This document shows positions 6,925 through 13,723 of a stretch of DNA of 13,977 nt, piece by piece. How positions within the stretch are numbered: position 1 is the stretch's first letter; every line of letters begins with the position of its first letter. Source of the DNA: Verrucomicrobia bacterium UBA1731 (GTDB lineage Bacteria > Verrucomicrobiota > Kiritimatiellia > RFP12 > UBA1067); the NCBI GenBank assembly GCA_002317575.1, contig DCIH01000011.1:46386-60362 (forward strand), read 5' to 3'. The notes beneath the pieces were generated by a model that saw only the letters and a program-made list of their open reading frames with translations, was not told the origin of the DNA and made no database searches. Position numbers and translations under genes: made by a program.

Positions 6925-9276
6925 TCATTTCATCCACTGCACGACTTTGGCCCAGTCGAACGGCGGCTCTCCGTAAAGGTAATGGTTCCGGTAGGGCTTG
7001 CCGTCCAGCGTCGCCTCGATTTTGACGACGCCCCGGCCCTCGAACGCGACCTTGCCGAGGTCCGTCTTGCCATTCGACGGAATCTCGAATTCCTTTTCCA
7101 AGAGCAACGCGCCGGTCGCCGCGTCCGTCAGCCGCGCGCGGCCCTTCACCGGCTTGAGCGCGTCGTTGACCGCCCACGCCGTATGGTCGTCGACCACGCA
7201 GACGATCTGGTCCTGCTGCGCGTTCTTGAGCGCGAAATACGCCCGCTTCTTGCCGCCGTAATAATCCACGACCGCATCCGAAAGCTGCGGCCAGCCGTCA
7301 CGCACGTTCCACCAGATGAGTCCGTTGAAACGCGTGAACTTGCGCGTGCGGAAAAGTTCGCAGAAGGTCTTCATCGCCTCGGCCTGGACGAACTGCGACT
7401 GCGCGACGAACGTGTCGAGATCCGTGTCGACGCCGCCGAACATGATGCGCACCTGATTCGTCATGAGGTTGTTGCGGTTCCACCAGAGCCAACTGCCGCG
7501 CAGAAACGGCGCGGACGCCTTGAGCCGCCATTCGTCGTTCCAGTCCAATCGGTCGACGTCCTTCTCGAACTTGGCGGGCGAGCCCTTCCAAGGATAGACG
7601 CAGTCCTTCGTCATCATGCGTTCGAGCGACGCGCGGTTGGGACAACCGTGGTAACCCATCTCGCTCGCGAACCAGCAGACGTTGTCGAGGTAGTAGGGCG
7701 TCTTGTAATACCCGCGCGGCCCCCACAGGTGCTGCTCGCTCGGCTTCGCCTTGCCCGCGCGCACGTCCGGGGAAACGTAGGGCGAACTGGGCAGGTACGG
7801 ACGCGTGATGTCGTACTCGAAGAGCACGTCGGGAATCGTCCGCCGCGAATTGCGGTCGCGGTTGCAGTCCTTCGGAAACTCGCGCAAAGACCCCCAGCCG
7901 AAGGCGCCAGCCTGGTCGTTTTCGTTGTTGCCGCTCCACAGGACGAGCGACGGATGGTTGCGCAGCCGCATCACGGTCTTCTTGATTTCGTCGGCCGTGA
8001 GCGCGGCGTAGCGGTCGTCCTGCGGAAAAACGGAACAGCCGGTCATGAAATCCTGCCACACCATGAGACCGTGCGCGTCGCACCAGTCGTAGAACGCGTC
8101 CGGCTCGTAGACGCCGCCGCCCCACACGCGCACCATGTTGCAGTTCAGATCCTCGAACAACTCCAGCGTCGGAACGATCCGATCCGCGTCGCGTCCGTGG
8201 AACGCGTCCACGGGCACCCAGTTCGAGCCCCGCACGTAGCAGGGCTTTCCGTTGACGCGGAAGAGGAACTGTCCGGGGCGCTCTTTCGAATAAACGTCTT
8301 CGCGCTCGAGCTGCACTAGACGGATGCCGACCTTCTGTACATTCTCCGCCAGCGTCTTGCCGTCCGCGTCCATGAGTTCGATCGTCGCGTCGTAGCGCGC
8401 CGCCTCGCCCATGCCCTTCGGCCACCAGAGCGCCGGATTCTGCACCCAAAGCGTGATTTCGTTCTGCACGCCCACGTACTCGCGTTCCGTCGCGCAGCAT
8501 TGTTTTCCGTCACGCGAAAGCGACACTTTCAGCTTGTTCTTCCAGGCGAAGGCCGAGGTCGGACCCTTCACGCGGAACTGCACCTTCGCGGAACACCCGG
8601 CGAAATCGTCGCTGAAGTTGCCGAAGATCCACGCGGCGTTGTCGATCGTCACGACGGGGACGGACTCGAGGCGCACGTCGCGCCACAGTCCCGAACAGTA
8701 GACGCGCGGAAAGATGTCCCAACCGCCCATGTGCGCCGCCTTGCGGATCGGCTCGCCGTCCGCGACGCCCATCTGAAAGCCGATTTCGCCCACGTCGTAC
8801 AGCTGCGACTCGAGAAACGCGCTGCGGATCAGCACCTGCACGCGGTTCGCGCCGGGCTTCAGCGCCTTCGTGACATCGAACCGGTGCGGCACGAGCATGT
8901 TTTCGGTCGTTCCAACCTTGACGCCGTTCAGGAACACATCCGCGAAGGTGTCGACGCCGTCGAATGCGAGCACCTGGCGTTCCGCCGCCGACGCGCCGGG
9001 ACGCCAGTCGAAGGTTTTTCCGTACAGCCACTGGTGCCCTTCGTATTCGCGCAGACGCACCACGTTCATGCCGATTTCCATCGGCGGCAGAACGCCGGCG
9101 CGGACGAGATCGAGTTCACAGTTCCCCGGCACGGTCGCCTTCACGGACTTCGCCGACGCGGGCACCGCGTCCAGTTCGCGCACCGCCGTTTCCGCCGTGC
9201 CCTGCGGCCAGTATTGGAGTTCCCATTCCCCGTTCAGCGACAACACCGCCGCCAACAACACGCACAATCCCGTCAT
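6925..9276 (-). CDS. GH2 beta-mannosidase-type glycoside hydrolase
   Basis: 783 codons, slightly short of the roughly 830-860 usual for bacterial GH2 beta-mannosidases. A brief hydrophobic N-terminus (residues 2-13, no basic residue) runs straight into LNGEWEL, the start of the GH2 sugar-binding domain, so export is likely but the signal peptide is atypical. FDGVDTFADVFLNG (105-118) is the GH2 jelly-roll signature. The barrel carries RGSNWVPVDAF (349-359), RVWGGGVYEPDAFYD (383-397) and WSGNNEND (447-454) with acid/base Glu452. FASEMG (536-541) supplies nucleophile Glu539. The RGSNW.P and WGGG.YE combination is typical of the mannosidase branch rather than beta-galactosidase. The ATG overlaps the GH88 stop in an ATGA, with GGGAGG 8 bases upstream, so translation is coupled. 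Inference: it removes terminal beta-linked mannose or a similar sugar exposed by its partners. Confidence 0.9.
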   Translation of the reverse strand: MTGLCVLLAAVLSLNGEWELQYWPQGTAETAVRELDAVPASAKSVKATVPGNCELDLVRAGVLPPMEIGMNVVRLREYEGHQWLYGKTFDWRPGASAAERQVLAFDGVDTFADVFLNGVKVGTTENMLVPHRFDVTKALKPGANRVQVLIRSAFLESQLYDVGEIGFQMGVADGEPIRKAAHMGGWDIFPRVYCSGLWRDVRLESVPVVTIDNAAWIFGNFSDDFAGCSAKVQFRVKGPTSAFAWKNKLKVSLSRDGKQCCATEREYVGVQNEITLWVQNPALWWPKGMGEAARYDATIELMDADGKTLAENVQKVGIRLVQLEREDVYSKERPGQFLFRVNGKPCYVRGSNWVPVDAFHGRDADRIVPTLELFEDLNCNMVRVWGGGVYEPDAFYDWCDAHGLMVWQDFMTGCSVFPQDDRYAALTADEIKKTVMRLRNHPSLVLWSGNNENDQAGAFGWGSLREFPKDCNRDRNSRRTIPDVLFEYDITRPYLPSSPYVSPDVRAGKAKPSEQHLWGPRGYYKTPYYLDNVCWFASEMGYHGCPNRASLERMMTKDCVYPWKGSPAKFEKDVDRLDWNDEWRLKASAPFLRGSWLWWNRNNLMTNQVRIMFGGVDTDLDTFVAQSQFVQAEAMKTFCELFRTRKFTRFNGLIWWNVRDGWPQLSDAVVDYYGGKKRAYFALKNAQQDQIVCVVDDHTAWAVNDALKPVKGRARLTDAATGALLLEKEFEIPSNGKTDLGKVAFEGRGVVKIEATLDGKPYRNHYLYGEPPFDWAKVVQWMK

Positions 9277-10547
9277 TTTCCGTTCCTCCCGTCGCGGGGT
9301 TCGATGGTGATGGTTTTCGCGGGCGCGGCGGCCGTCCGCGCCCGGAAGCGCAACAGCGCCTCAAGATAGTAGTAGTCGCCGTACGCGAGCGGCACGTCGA
9401 TTTCGGTACCGCCCGGACGGTTCCCGACGCCGTGCTTGAGAAGAAAATGCCCGGCCTCGTCGCCTTCCGAGAAGTATTCGCGGGACGACAGCGCCAGCAG
9501 CTGCTTCACGGCGAAGGCGCAATACCGCGCGCGGTCCGCCACGTCGACGTATTGCGAGAGTTCCAAAAGCGCCGAGGCCATAATGGCGGCCGCCGCGCTG
9601 TCGCGCTCTTCGCCGGGCGCGCCGTAGTCCCAGTACGGAATGCCGTCCGCCGGCATGTTCGGATGGTTGATCGCGTAGTCGGCGAGCTTCTTCGCGAAAT
9701 CGCGGTAGCGGACGTCCTTCGTCGTGCGGTACATCACCGTGTAGCCGTAGATGGACCGGCTCTGTCCGCAGCTCCACGCCGTCGTGCAGCTCACGCCCTG
9801 TCCCCGCCAGACGGTCTGCACGCATGTCGTCTTCGGGTCGAACGCGACGATGTGGTGGCATCCGCCGTCCGGCAGGAACAGATGGCGCATCGTGGCGTCC
9901 GCGTGCGAGCGGATGATCGCGCCAAAGTCAACGGTCGGCCGCGCCGTGCCGTCGCGCCGGGCGACCCCGTCCGCAAGCGCCAAGAGCTCCAGCGTCATCA
10001 CGCCGTCGGGAACGACGAGAAAACCGGACGGGTCATCGAGCGGACCCCAGCTGCGGACAAGGCCCAGGTCTTTGTCGTAGCGGCGGCAAAGCGTCGCCGC
10101 CATCTCCACGAGAAGACCGTCGTATTTGTCCGTCTTGAGCAACCGCCGCGCGTTGCCGTACGAACAAAGCACGTTCATGGCGACGTCATGGTAGCCCACC
10201 ACCTGGACGTTGGGCGCGAAGCGGTCGGTCCACGCGGTCGCGCGATCCTTCAGGCGCGCATCGCCCGTCGCCTCGTAAAGAAGCCAGAGCGAACCGGGAA
10301 AGCACCCGGCCGACAATCCCACGACCGGACGCACATCGAGCTTCTGCGTCTTCGGATCGAAACTGTACGGCACGCACGCATCGTCATTTTCGGCTTTCCG
10401 TTTTGCCTCGGCGACGGCCGCGGCGTCGAGCGCCGTATAGTGCGCGGCGGCCCGCGCGAACAGATCCGGCAGTTTCGCGGCGAGTTCGGCCTCGGGAGCC
10501 GGCGCCGCCAGCGCGGCGGCAAGGAAAAGCGCGTATGTCATGTCCAT
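9273..10547 (-). CDS. GH88 unsaturated glucuronyl/uronyl hydrolase
   Basis: 424 codons with a short hydrophobic leader (residues 4-16), so probably exported. Family signatures are GYHDVAMNVLCSYGNARRL (118-136) with Asp121, VVPDGVMTLELLALA (178-192) with Asp181, TTAWSCGQSRSIYGY (255-269), a DSAAAAIMASALLEL segment (316-330) and YGDYYYLEALL (389-399). The two Asp residues, 60 apart, match the catalytic Asp88/Asp149 pair of the characterised Bacillus enzyme. GH88 enzymes hydrate the C4-C5 double bond that a polysaccharide lyase leaves at the non-reducing end, releasing a keto-uronate. So the substrate contains uronic acid and a lyase should exist elsewhere. GH105 is the main alternative. Start is uncertain between ATG 10547 and ATG 10541 because neither has a strong ribosome site. 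The gene shares an ATGA with the GH2 gene downstream. Confidence 0.88.
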   Translation of the reverse strand: MDMTYALFLAAALAAPAPEAELAAKLPDLFARAAAHYTALDAAAVAEAKRKAENDDACVPYSFDPKTQKLDVRPVVGLSAGCFPGSLWLLYEATGDARLKDRATAWTDRFAPNVQVVGYHDVAMNVLCSYGNARRLLKTDKYDGLLVEMAATLCRRYDKDLGLVRSWGPLDDPSGFLVVPDGVMTLELLALADGVARRDGTARPTVDFGAIIRSHADATMRHLFLPDGGCHHIVAFDPKTTCVQTVWRGQGVSCTTAWSCGQSRSIYGYTVMYRTTKDVRYRDFAKKLADYAINHPNMPADGIPYWDYGAPGEERDSAAAAIMASALLELSQYVDVADRARYCAFAVKQLLALSSREYFSEGDEAGHFLLKHGVGNRPGGTEIDVPLAYGDYYYLEALLRFRARTAAAPAKTITIEPRDGRNGK

Positions 10548-10596
10548 TGTCCAAGCGAAAGCGATTTCATGAAACCATCCTCATCAATCACCAGGA

Positions 10597-10605
10597 ATTG
10601 TAGCA
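10597..10605 (-). promoter_or_regulatory. Extended -10 promoter element before the GH88-GH2 unit
   Basis: In the 143-base gap between the SGNH stop and the GH88 start the minus strand reads TGCTACAAT, an extended -10 with five of six matches to TATAAT. No good -35 hexamer lies at 16-18 bases, which extended -10 promoters can tolerate. The start would fall near 10590, giving a leader of about 43 bases. This would make GH88-GH2 and possibly the genes beyond a separate unit from the SGNH gene. Nothing else recognisable, including a terminator hairpin, is seen in this gap. Confidence 0.4.
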
Positions 10606-10690
10606 CATTGCGCCATCCGATCACACATCCGCCAATGACAACGAGTCAGCCACTCCGTAATCATGCCCACGAAGACCGCGACATTCGGCG

Positions 10691-12187
10691 CTACTTGCCG
10701 GTCGCTTCCTTCAGGTGCGGACGAAGCGCGTCCGCCCAGACGCGATAGCCGGCCTCGAGCGGATGCAGGTAGTCCGGCATCAGATCCTTCGAAATCGTGC
10801 CGTCGCCCTGAACGAGTTTTTCGTTGAAGTCGAGCCAGACGACGTGTTTGCCTTCGGCGAATCCCTTGATGGTTTTGTTGACGGTTTCGTTCTGGATGCG
10901 CCTCTTGTCGGTCGGGAATTGACCGCGCGGAGAAATGGGCAGGAGCACGATTTTCGCCTGCGGCTGCTTCGCGCGAATGTCGGCGAGAAGCACCTTGATG
11001 CCGGCCGAGACCGCGTCGGGCGCGTCGCCATAGTTGTTGTTCGTGCCGATCATCACCACGACGAGTTTCGTTTTGAAACCGTCTAGCTCGCCGTGGCGCG
11101 CGCGCCAGATGTTGTGCTGCACGGCGTCGCCGGCGATGCCGATCACGTGGATTTTGTAGGTTTCGCGCAGTTCTGCAAGCACCTTTGCGCCGTTTCCTTC
11201 CCACCCCTGCGTGATCGAATCGCCCAAGAACACGGCGTCGCATTCGCCCTTCAGCTTCGACGCGGCGACGCGATGCCGACGAAGCGCGTGGAACCACATC
11301 TCGGGATCCTTCCACCAATGCTGACGACGGCCGATGAGCGAAACGGCCTGCGTCGGCTCGGGGCCTTCGCGGTAGAACGCCGTGCCGATCGACGCGGCGA
11401 AGCGGCTCGGCGGCATCGTGCGGTCCTCAAGCGCCGCGTCAATATACGGCAGCACCGCGCTCGCCCAGACCCCGTAGCCGTAGTCGCCGGGATGGAGACG
11501 GTCGGGCATGACCTCGGCGGACAGAAACCCGTCCGGCGCGAGAAGCTGGTCGTTGAAGTCGCACCAGAAAACGGTCCTGCCGTCCGCGAAGCGCATGATC
11601 TCATGGTTGACCGTTTCGTTGCGGCGGCGGTCCGGATCGTTCGCGTCGGCGCCGCGCGGCAGAATCGCGCAAAGGACGATTTTCGCCTTCGGCTGCTTCA
11701 CGCGGATTTTGTCGAGCACGGCCCGCACGCCGATGATCGTGTCGCACGGCGGTTCGATGTCGATCGGATGGTGGCCCGTGTTGTTCGTGCCGATCATGAG
11801 GACGACGGCCTTCGCGTCGTATCCGTCGAGTTCGCCGTGGTCGAGCCGCCAGAGCACATGCTCCGTCCGGTCGCCGCCGAAACCGAGATTGAGCGCGCGG
11901 CGCGGACCTTCGGCAAAATGCTTATTCCACTCTTCGCGGCCGGCGTACTCCCAGTTGTGCGTGATCGAGTCGCCCAGGAACACGACGCGCGCGCCGCCTT
12001 TCCGCGCCGCCTCGACGCAGGCGACGTGCCGATCCATCCACCAGCCGTCGCGGGCGGCGGGCGTCGCCGCGGGAATCGATTCGTCCGCCGCCCCAATCGC
12101 ACCGACGGTCTTGCTCAGCTCGCGGGCATTGGCCGTCAACACATTCGCCAGCACAACGCCGGCAATCAACAACAATCTTCTGGTCAT
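10691..12187 (-). CDS. Exported tandem double-domain SGNH/GDSL esterase
   Basis: 498 codons from the ATG at 12187. This start gives a signal peptide (MTRRLLLIAG onward, cleavage near ANA at 19-21) and has AAGGAG 6 bases upstream; the frame stays open 40 codons further, but that extension is not signal-like. Two homologous SGNH hydrolase domains follow. Domain 1 (~65-250) has GDSITHNW with Ser74, LGFGGDRTEHVLWRL, MIGTNN and DRLH with Asp229/His232. Domain 2 (~315-490) has GDSITQGW with Ser324, IAGDAVQHNIWRARHGELDG, MIGTNN and DYLH with Asp472/His475. The pattern matches the platelet-activating-factor-acetylhydrolase-like branch. Both catalytic sets look intact, so both halves may be active. 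Inference: removal of O-acetyl or other acyl groups from a polysaccharide, unmasking it for the glycosidases encoded downstream. Substrate is not proven by sequence. Confidence 0.9.
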   Translation of the reverse strand: MTRRLLLIAGVVLANVLTANARELSKTVGAIGAADESIPAATPAARDGWWMDRHVACVEAARKGGARVVFLGDSITHNWEYAGREEWNKHFAEGPRRALNLGFGGDRTEHVLWRLDHGELDGYDAKAVVLMIGTNNTGHHPIDIEPPCDTIIGVRAVLDKIRVKQPKAKIVLCAILPRGADANDPDRRRNETVNHEIMRFADGRTVFWCDFNDQLLAPDGFLSAEVMPDRLHPGDYGYGVWASAVLPYIDAALEDRTMPPSRFAASIGTAFYREGPEPTQAVSLIGRRQHWWKDPEMWFHALRRHRVAASKLKGECDAVFLGDSITQGWEGNGAKVLAELRETYKIHVIGIAGDAVQHNIWRARHGELDGFKTKLVVVMIGTNNNYGDAPDAVSAGIKVLLADIRAKQPQAKIVLLPISPRGQFPTDKRRIQNETVNKTIKGFAEGKHVVWLDFNEKLVQGDGTISKDLMPDYLHPLEAGYRVWADALRPHLKEATGK

Positions 12188-12193
12188 GTCCGA

Positions 12194-12199
12194 CTCCTT
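12194..12199 (-). promoter_or_regulatory. Shine-Dalgarno site fixing the SGNH gene start
   Basis: Minus-strand AAGGAG, 6 bases before the ATG at 12187. It decides the start in favour of that ATG over the in-frame one at 12307, which would put 40 non-signal residues before the signal peptide and overlap the end of the AAA+ ATPase gene. Confidence 0.75.
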
Positions 12200-12245
12200 A
12201 TTGCATGAACGATAGTTCCCATTGGAAATACCCATGGCTTGTCTA

Positions 12246-12275
12246 AATATAGGAACCAGCTTCAAGGATTTTCCA
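12246..12275 (-). promoter_or_regulatory. Possible promoter for the SGNH gene
   Basis: Minus strand TGGAAA (12275-12270, four of six matches to -35), an 18-base spacer and TATATT (12251-12246, five of six matches to -10). It lies in the 95-base gap between the ATPase stop and the SGNH start and would give a leader of about 50 bases. This would be the main promoter of the glycan-degradation cluster. Match quality is moderate, and no operator was recognised beside it. Confidence 0.33.
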
Positions 12276-12282
12276 CGAGCGA

Positions 12283-13587
12283 TCACAAAACGTTTTCCGT
12301 CAACCAAGACAATATTCCAACGTACGAAACGCCGTCGTCATCTGTCCAGCGCTCTGCCGCTCCACTGACGATAATGACCTTTCGAAAGCTATCGTGCGTT
12401 TGCTGCAACGGCAACTTCTCCCGCTTGCGGTACTCGGAATCGGCAATGCTGAATGCACTCTGCACATAGACCTTCTCCGATCCCGTTTCAACGACAAAGT
12501 CAATCTCATGGTGATTGACCACACGCCTGCCGTCACGCACCCCCCATATGTCAACGACCCCTACGTCAACGGAATAACCGCGCCGGATTAGCTCGTTGAA
12601 GATGACATTCTCCATGAGATGCGTCTCTTCCTGTTCGCGGAAACCGAGACGGGCATTTCTAAGACCGACATCCTCGGCGTAGTACTTCATCGGATAATCA
12701 AGATAGCGGCGTCCCCGCACATCAAAGCGCCGTGCTTCCCGAAACACAAATGCGTCCTTGAGAAACCCAAGGTACTTCCGCACCGTCGGAGCCGAAGGTC
12801 CTGCGCCATCAGCCGAGCGGATCGTATCAGACAGTTTCTTCGGATTGGTCAACGACCCGACCGAACTGGAAACGACATCGACAATGGACTCCAACGGGGC
12901 AACTTCGGCAATTTTGTTCCGCTCCACCACGTCACGCAAATAGACCTTGTCAAACAACTCCCTGAGAATTGCGACCTTCTCTCGCTTGTTGTTCTCAAGG
13001 ACGACCTGTGGCATACCGCCGTATTTGACATACTCGGCCCAATCCAGCAGCAGGTCTCCACCTTTCCATCCGTGAAATTCGGCAAACGAAAGAGGATGCA
13101 TTTCAATCTCCGTCTTGCGACCACGGAAATTCGTCGCAACATCCTTCGAAAGCATCTTCGAGTTAGACCCAGTCACATAGACATCAAGATTGGGCAAGGC
13201 ATTCAACGAATTGAGCACGTCATAAAAGGTAAACCACACGTCTTTCTCATCCTCCGCAGAAACCGTGGCAAGATCAACGCCCTCCTTCAAGACCTTGCGG
13301 CAAAGTTGAATTTCGTCAATGAAAACGAAATGCTGCTTTGAATCTATGACACGAGTCCGAACATATCTGCTCAATTCACGCGGATTCTGCAGTCTTTCAA
13401 ACTCTTCCAAATCAAGAGAAACGCTGATGATATGATCTGCACCGACACCCATCGAAAGCAGATAATCGCGGAAGATTTCATTTAGAAGGAAGCTTTTACC
13501 GGACCGACGAAGACCTGTGATGATCTTTACCGAACCATTTGCCACCTTACCCTTCAGTCGCTCAAGATAGCCGTCTCGCCTGATCAT
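12283..13587 (-). CDS. AAA+ ATPase of the AAA_14 / DUF4143 family
   Basis: 434 codons, a normal length for the family. Residues 25-32 GLRRSGKS are the Walker A P-loop, HFVFIDEIQ (86-94) is Walker B with Asp91/Glu92, and YVTGSNS (137-143) fits sensor 1. LSFAEFHGW and YVKYGGMPQVV (186-196) are the usual landmarks at the ATPase/DUF4143 border. The C-terminal part has the PD-(D/E)xK-like pattern: ENVIFNEL (326-333), HHEIDFVVE (359-367) and YVQSAFSI (374-381), where Gln replaces the acidic residue of ExK, as I recall for many family members. Family function is poorly known; copies are abundant and often mobile in gut and sediment anaerobes. The gene is clearly more AT-rich than the cluster on its left, lacks a good ribosome site and has its own promoter. 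It is therefore probably an unrelated, perhaps acquired, neighbour rather than part of the glycan pathway. Confidence 0.92.
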   Translation of the reverse strand: MIRRDGYLERLKGKVANGSVKIITGLRRSGKSFLLNEIFRDYLLSMGVGADHIISVSLDLEEFERLQNPRELSRYVRTRVIDSKQHFVFIDEIQLCRKVLKEGVDLATVSAEDEKDVWFTFYDVLNSLNALPNLDVYVTGSNSKMLSKDVATNFRGRKTEIEMHPLSFAEFHGWKGGDLLLDWAEYVKYGGMPQVVLENNKREKVAILRELFDKVYLRDVVERNKIAEVAPLESIVDVVSSSVGSLTNPKKLSDTIRSADGAGPSAPTVRKYLGFLKDAFVFREARRFDVRGRRYLDYPMKYYAEDVGLRNARLGFREQEETHLMENVIFNELIRRGYSVDVGVVDIWGVRDGRRVVNHHEIDFVVETGSEKVYVQSAFSIADSEYRKREKLPLQQTHDSFRKVIIVSGAAERWTDDDGVSYVGILSWLTENVL

Positions 13588-13607
13588 GCTTTTTTTCTTT
13601 CTTGATT

Positions 13608-13624
13608 TTTCAACAAACTTGAAA
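13608..13624. repeat. Inverted repeat at the predicted start point of the AAA+ ATPase gene
   Basis: TTTCAA, a 5-base spacer (CAAAC) and TTGAAA: a perfect 6-base inverted repeat directly beside the predicted transcription start near 13625 and 21 bases before the start codon. It is AT-rich and not followed by a T-run in the minus direction, so it looks more like an operator for a dimeric repressor than a terminator. A short weak hairpin in the leader is the alternative. Confidence 0.3.
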
Positions 13625-13631
13625 CGGTGGC

Positions 13632-13661
13632 ATTATAGCATTTTCAGGCCCCTATCGTCCA
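13632..13661 (-). promoter_or_regulatory. Promoter of the AAA+ ATPase gene
   Basis: On the minus strand TGCTATAAT (13640-13632) is a perfect sigma-70 -10 box with the TGn extension. TGGACG (13661-13656) lies 18 bases upstream with four of six matches to TTGACA. The start would be near 13625, giving a leader of about 37 bases to the ATG at 13587. This is the best promoter match in the window. It lies in the 136-base gap after the partial gene at the right edge. Confidence 0.5.
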
Positions 13662-13723
13662 TTCTCCCCAGCAGCTCTTCCTCTTATAATACTGAATACT
13701 CCCTGCTGCAAACACCGAACTTT

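Noticed and set aside
6922..10748. Plus-strand frames of 465 and 594 codons opposite GH2 and GH88
   Set aside because: Both are shadows of genes with complete catalytic motifs on the minus strand; their composition is Arg/Val/Ala-heavy.
12287..12296. Palindrome AAAACGTTTT as a terminator for the ATPase gene
   Set aside because: It lies inside the last codons of the gene, has no loop and no following T-run in the minus direction.
12188..12307. 40-codon N-terminal extension of the SGNH protein
   Set aside because: It would overlap the ATPase gene end, lacks a ribosome site and would put a non-signal segment before a clear signal peptide. The ATG at 12187 has AAGGAG 6 bases upstream.
13685..13690. 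Perfect TATAAT on the plus strand
   Set aside because: No convincing -35 box and no plus-strand gene downstream; the only frame there is a short one without features.
13670..13712. CAGCAG...CTGCTG inverted repeat and an AGTATT direct repeat after the right-hand gene
   Set aside because: Arms of six bases around a loop of about 30 and a single short duplication are within chance; no terminator or mobile-element end is supported.
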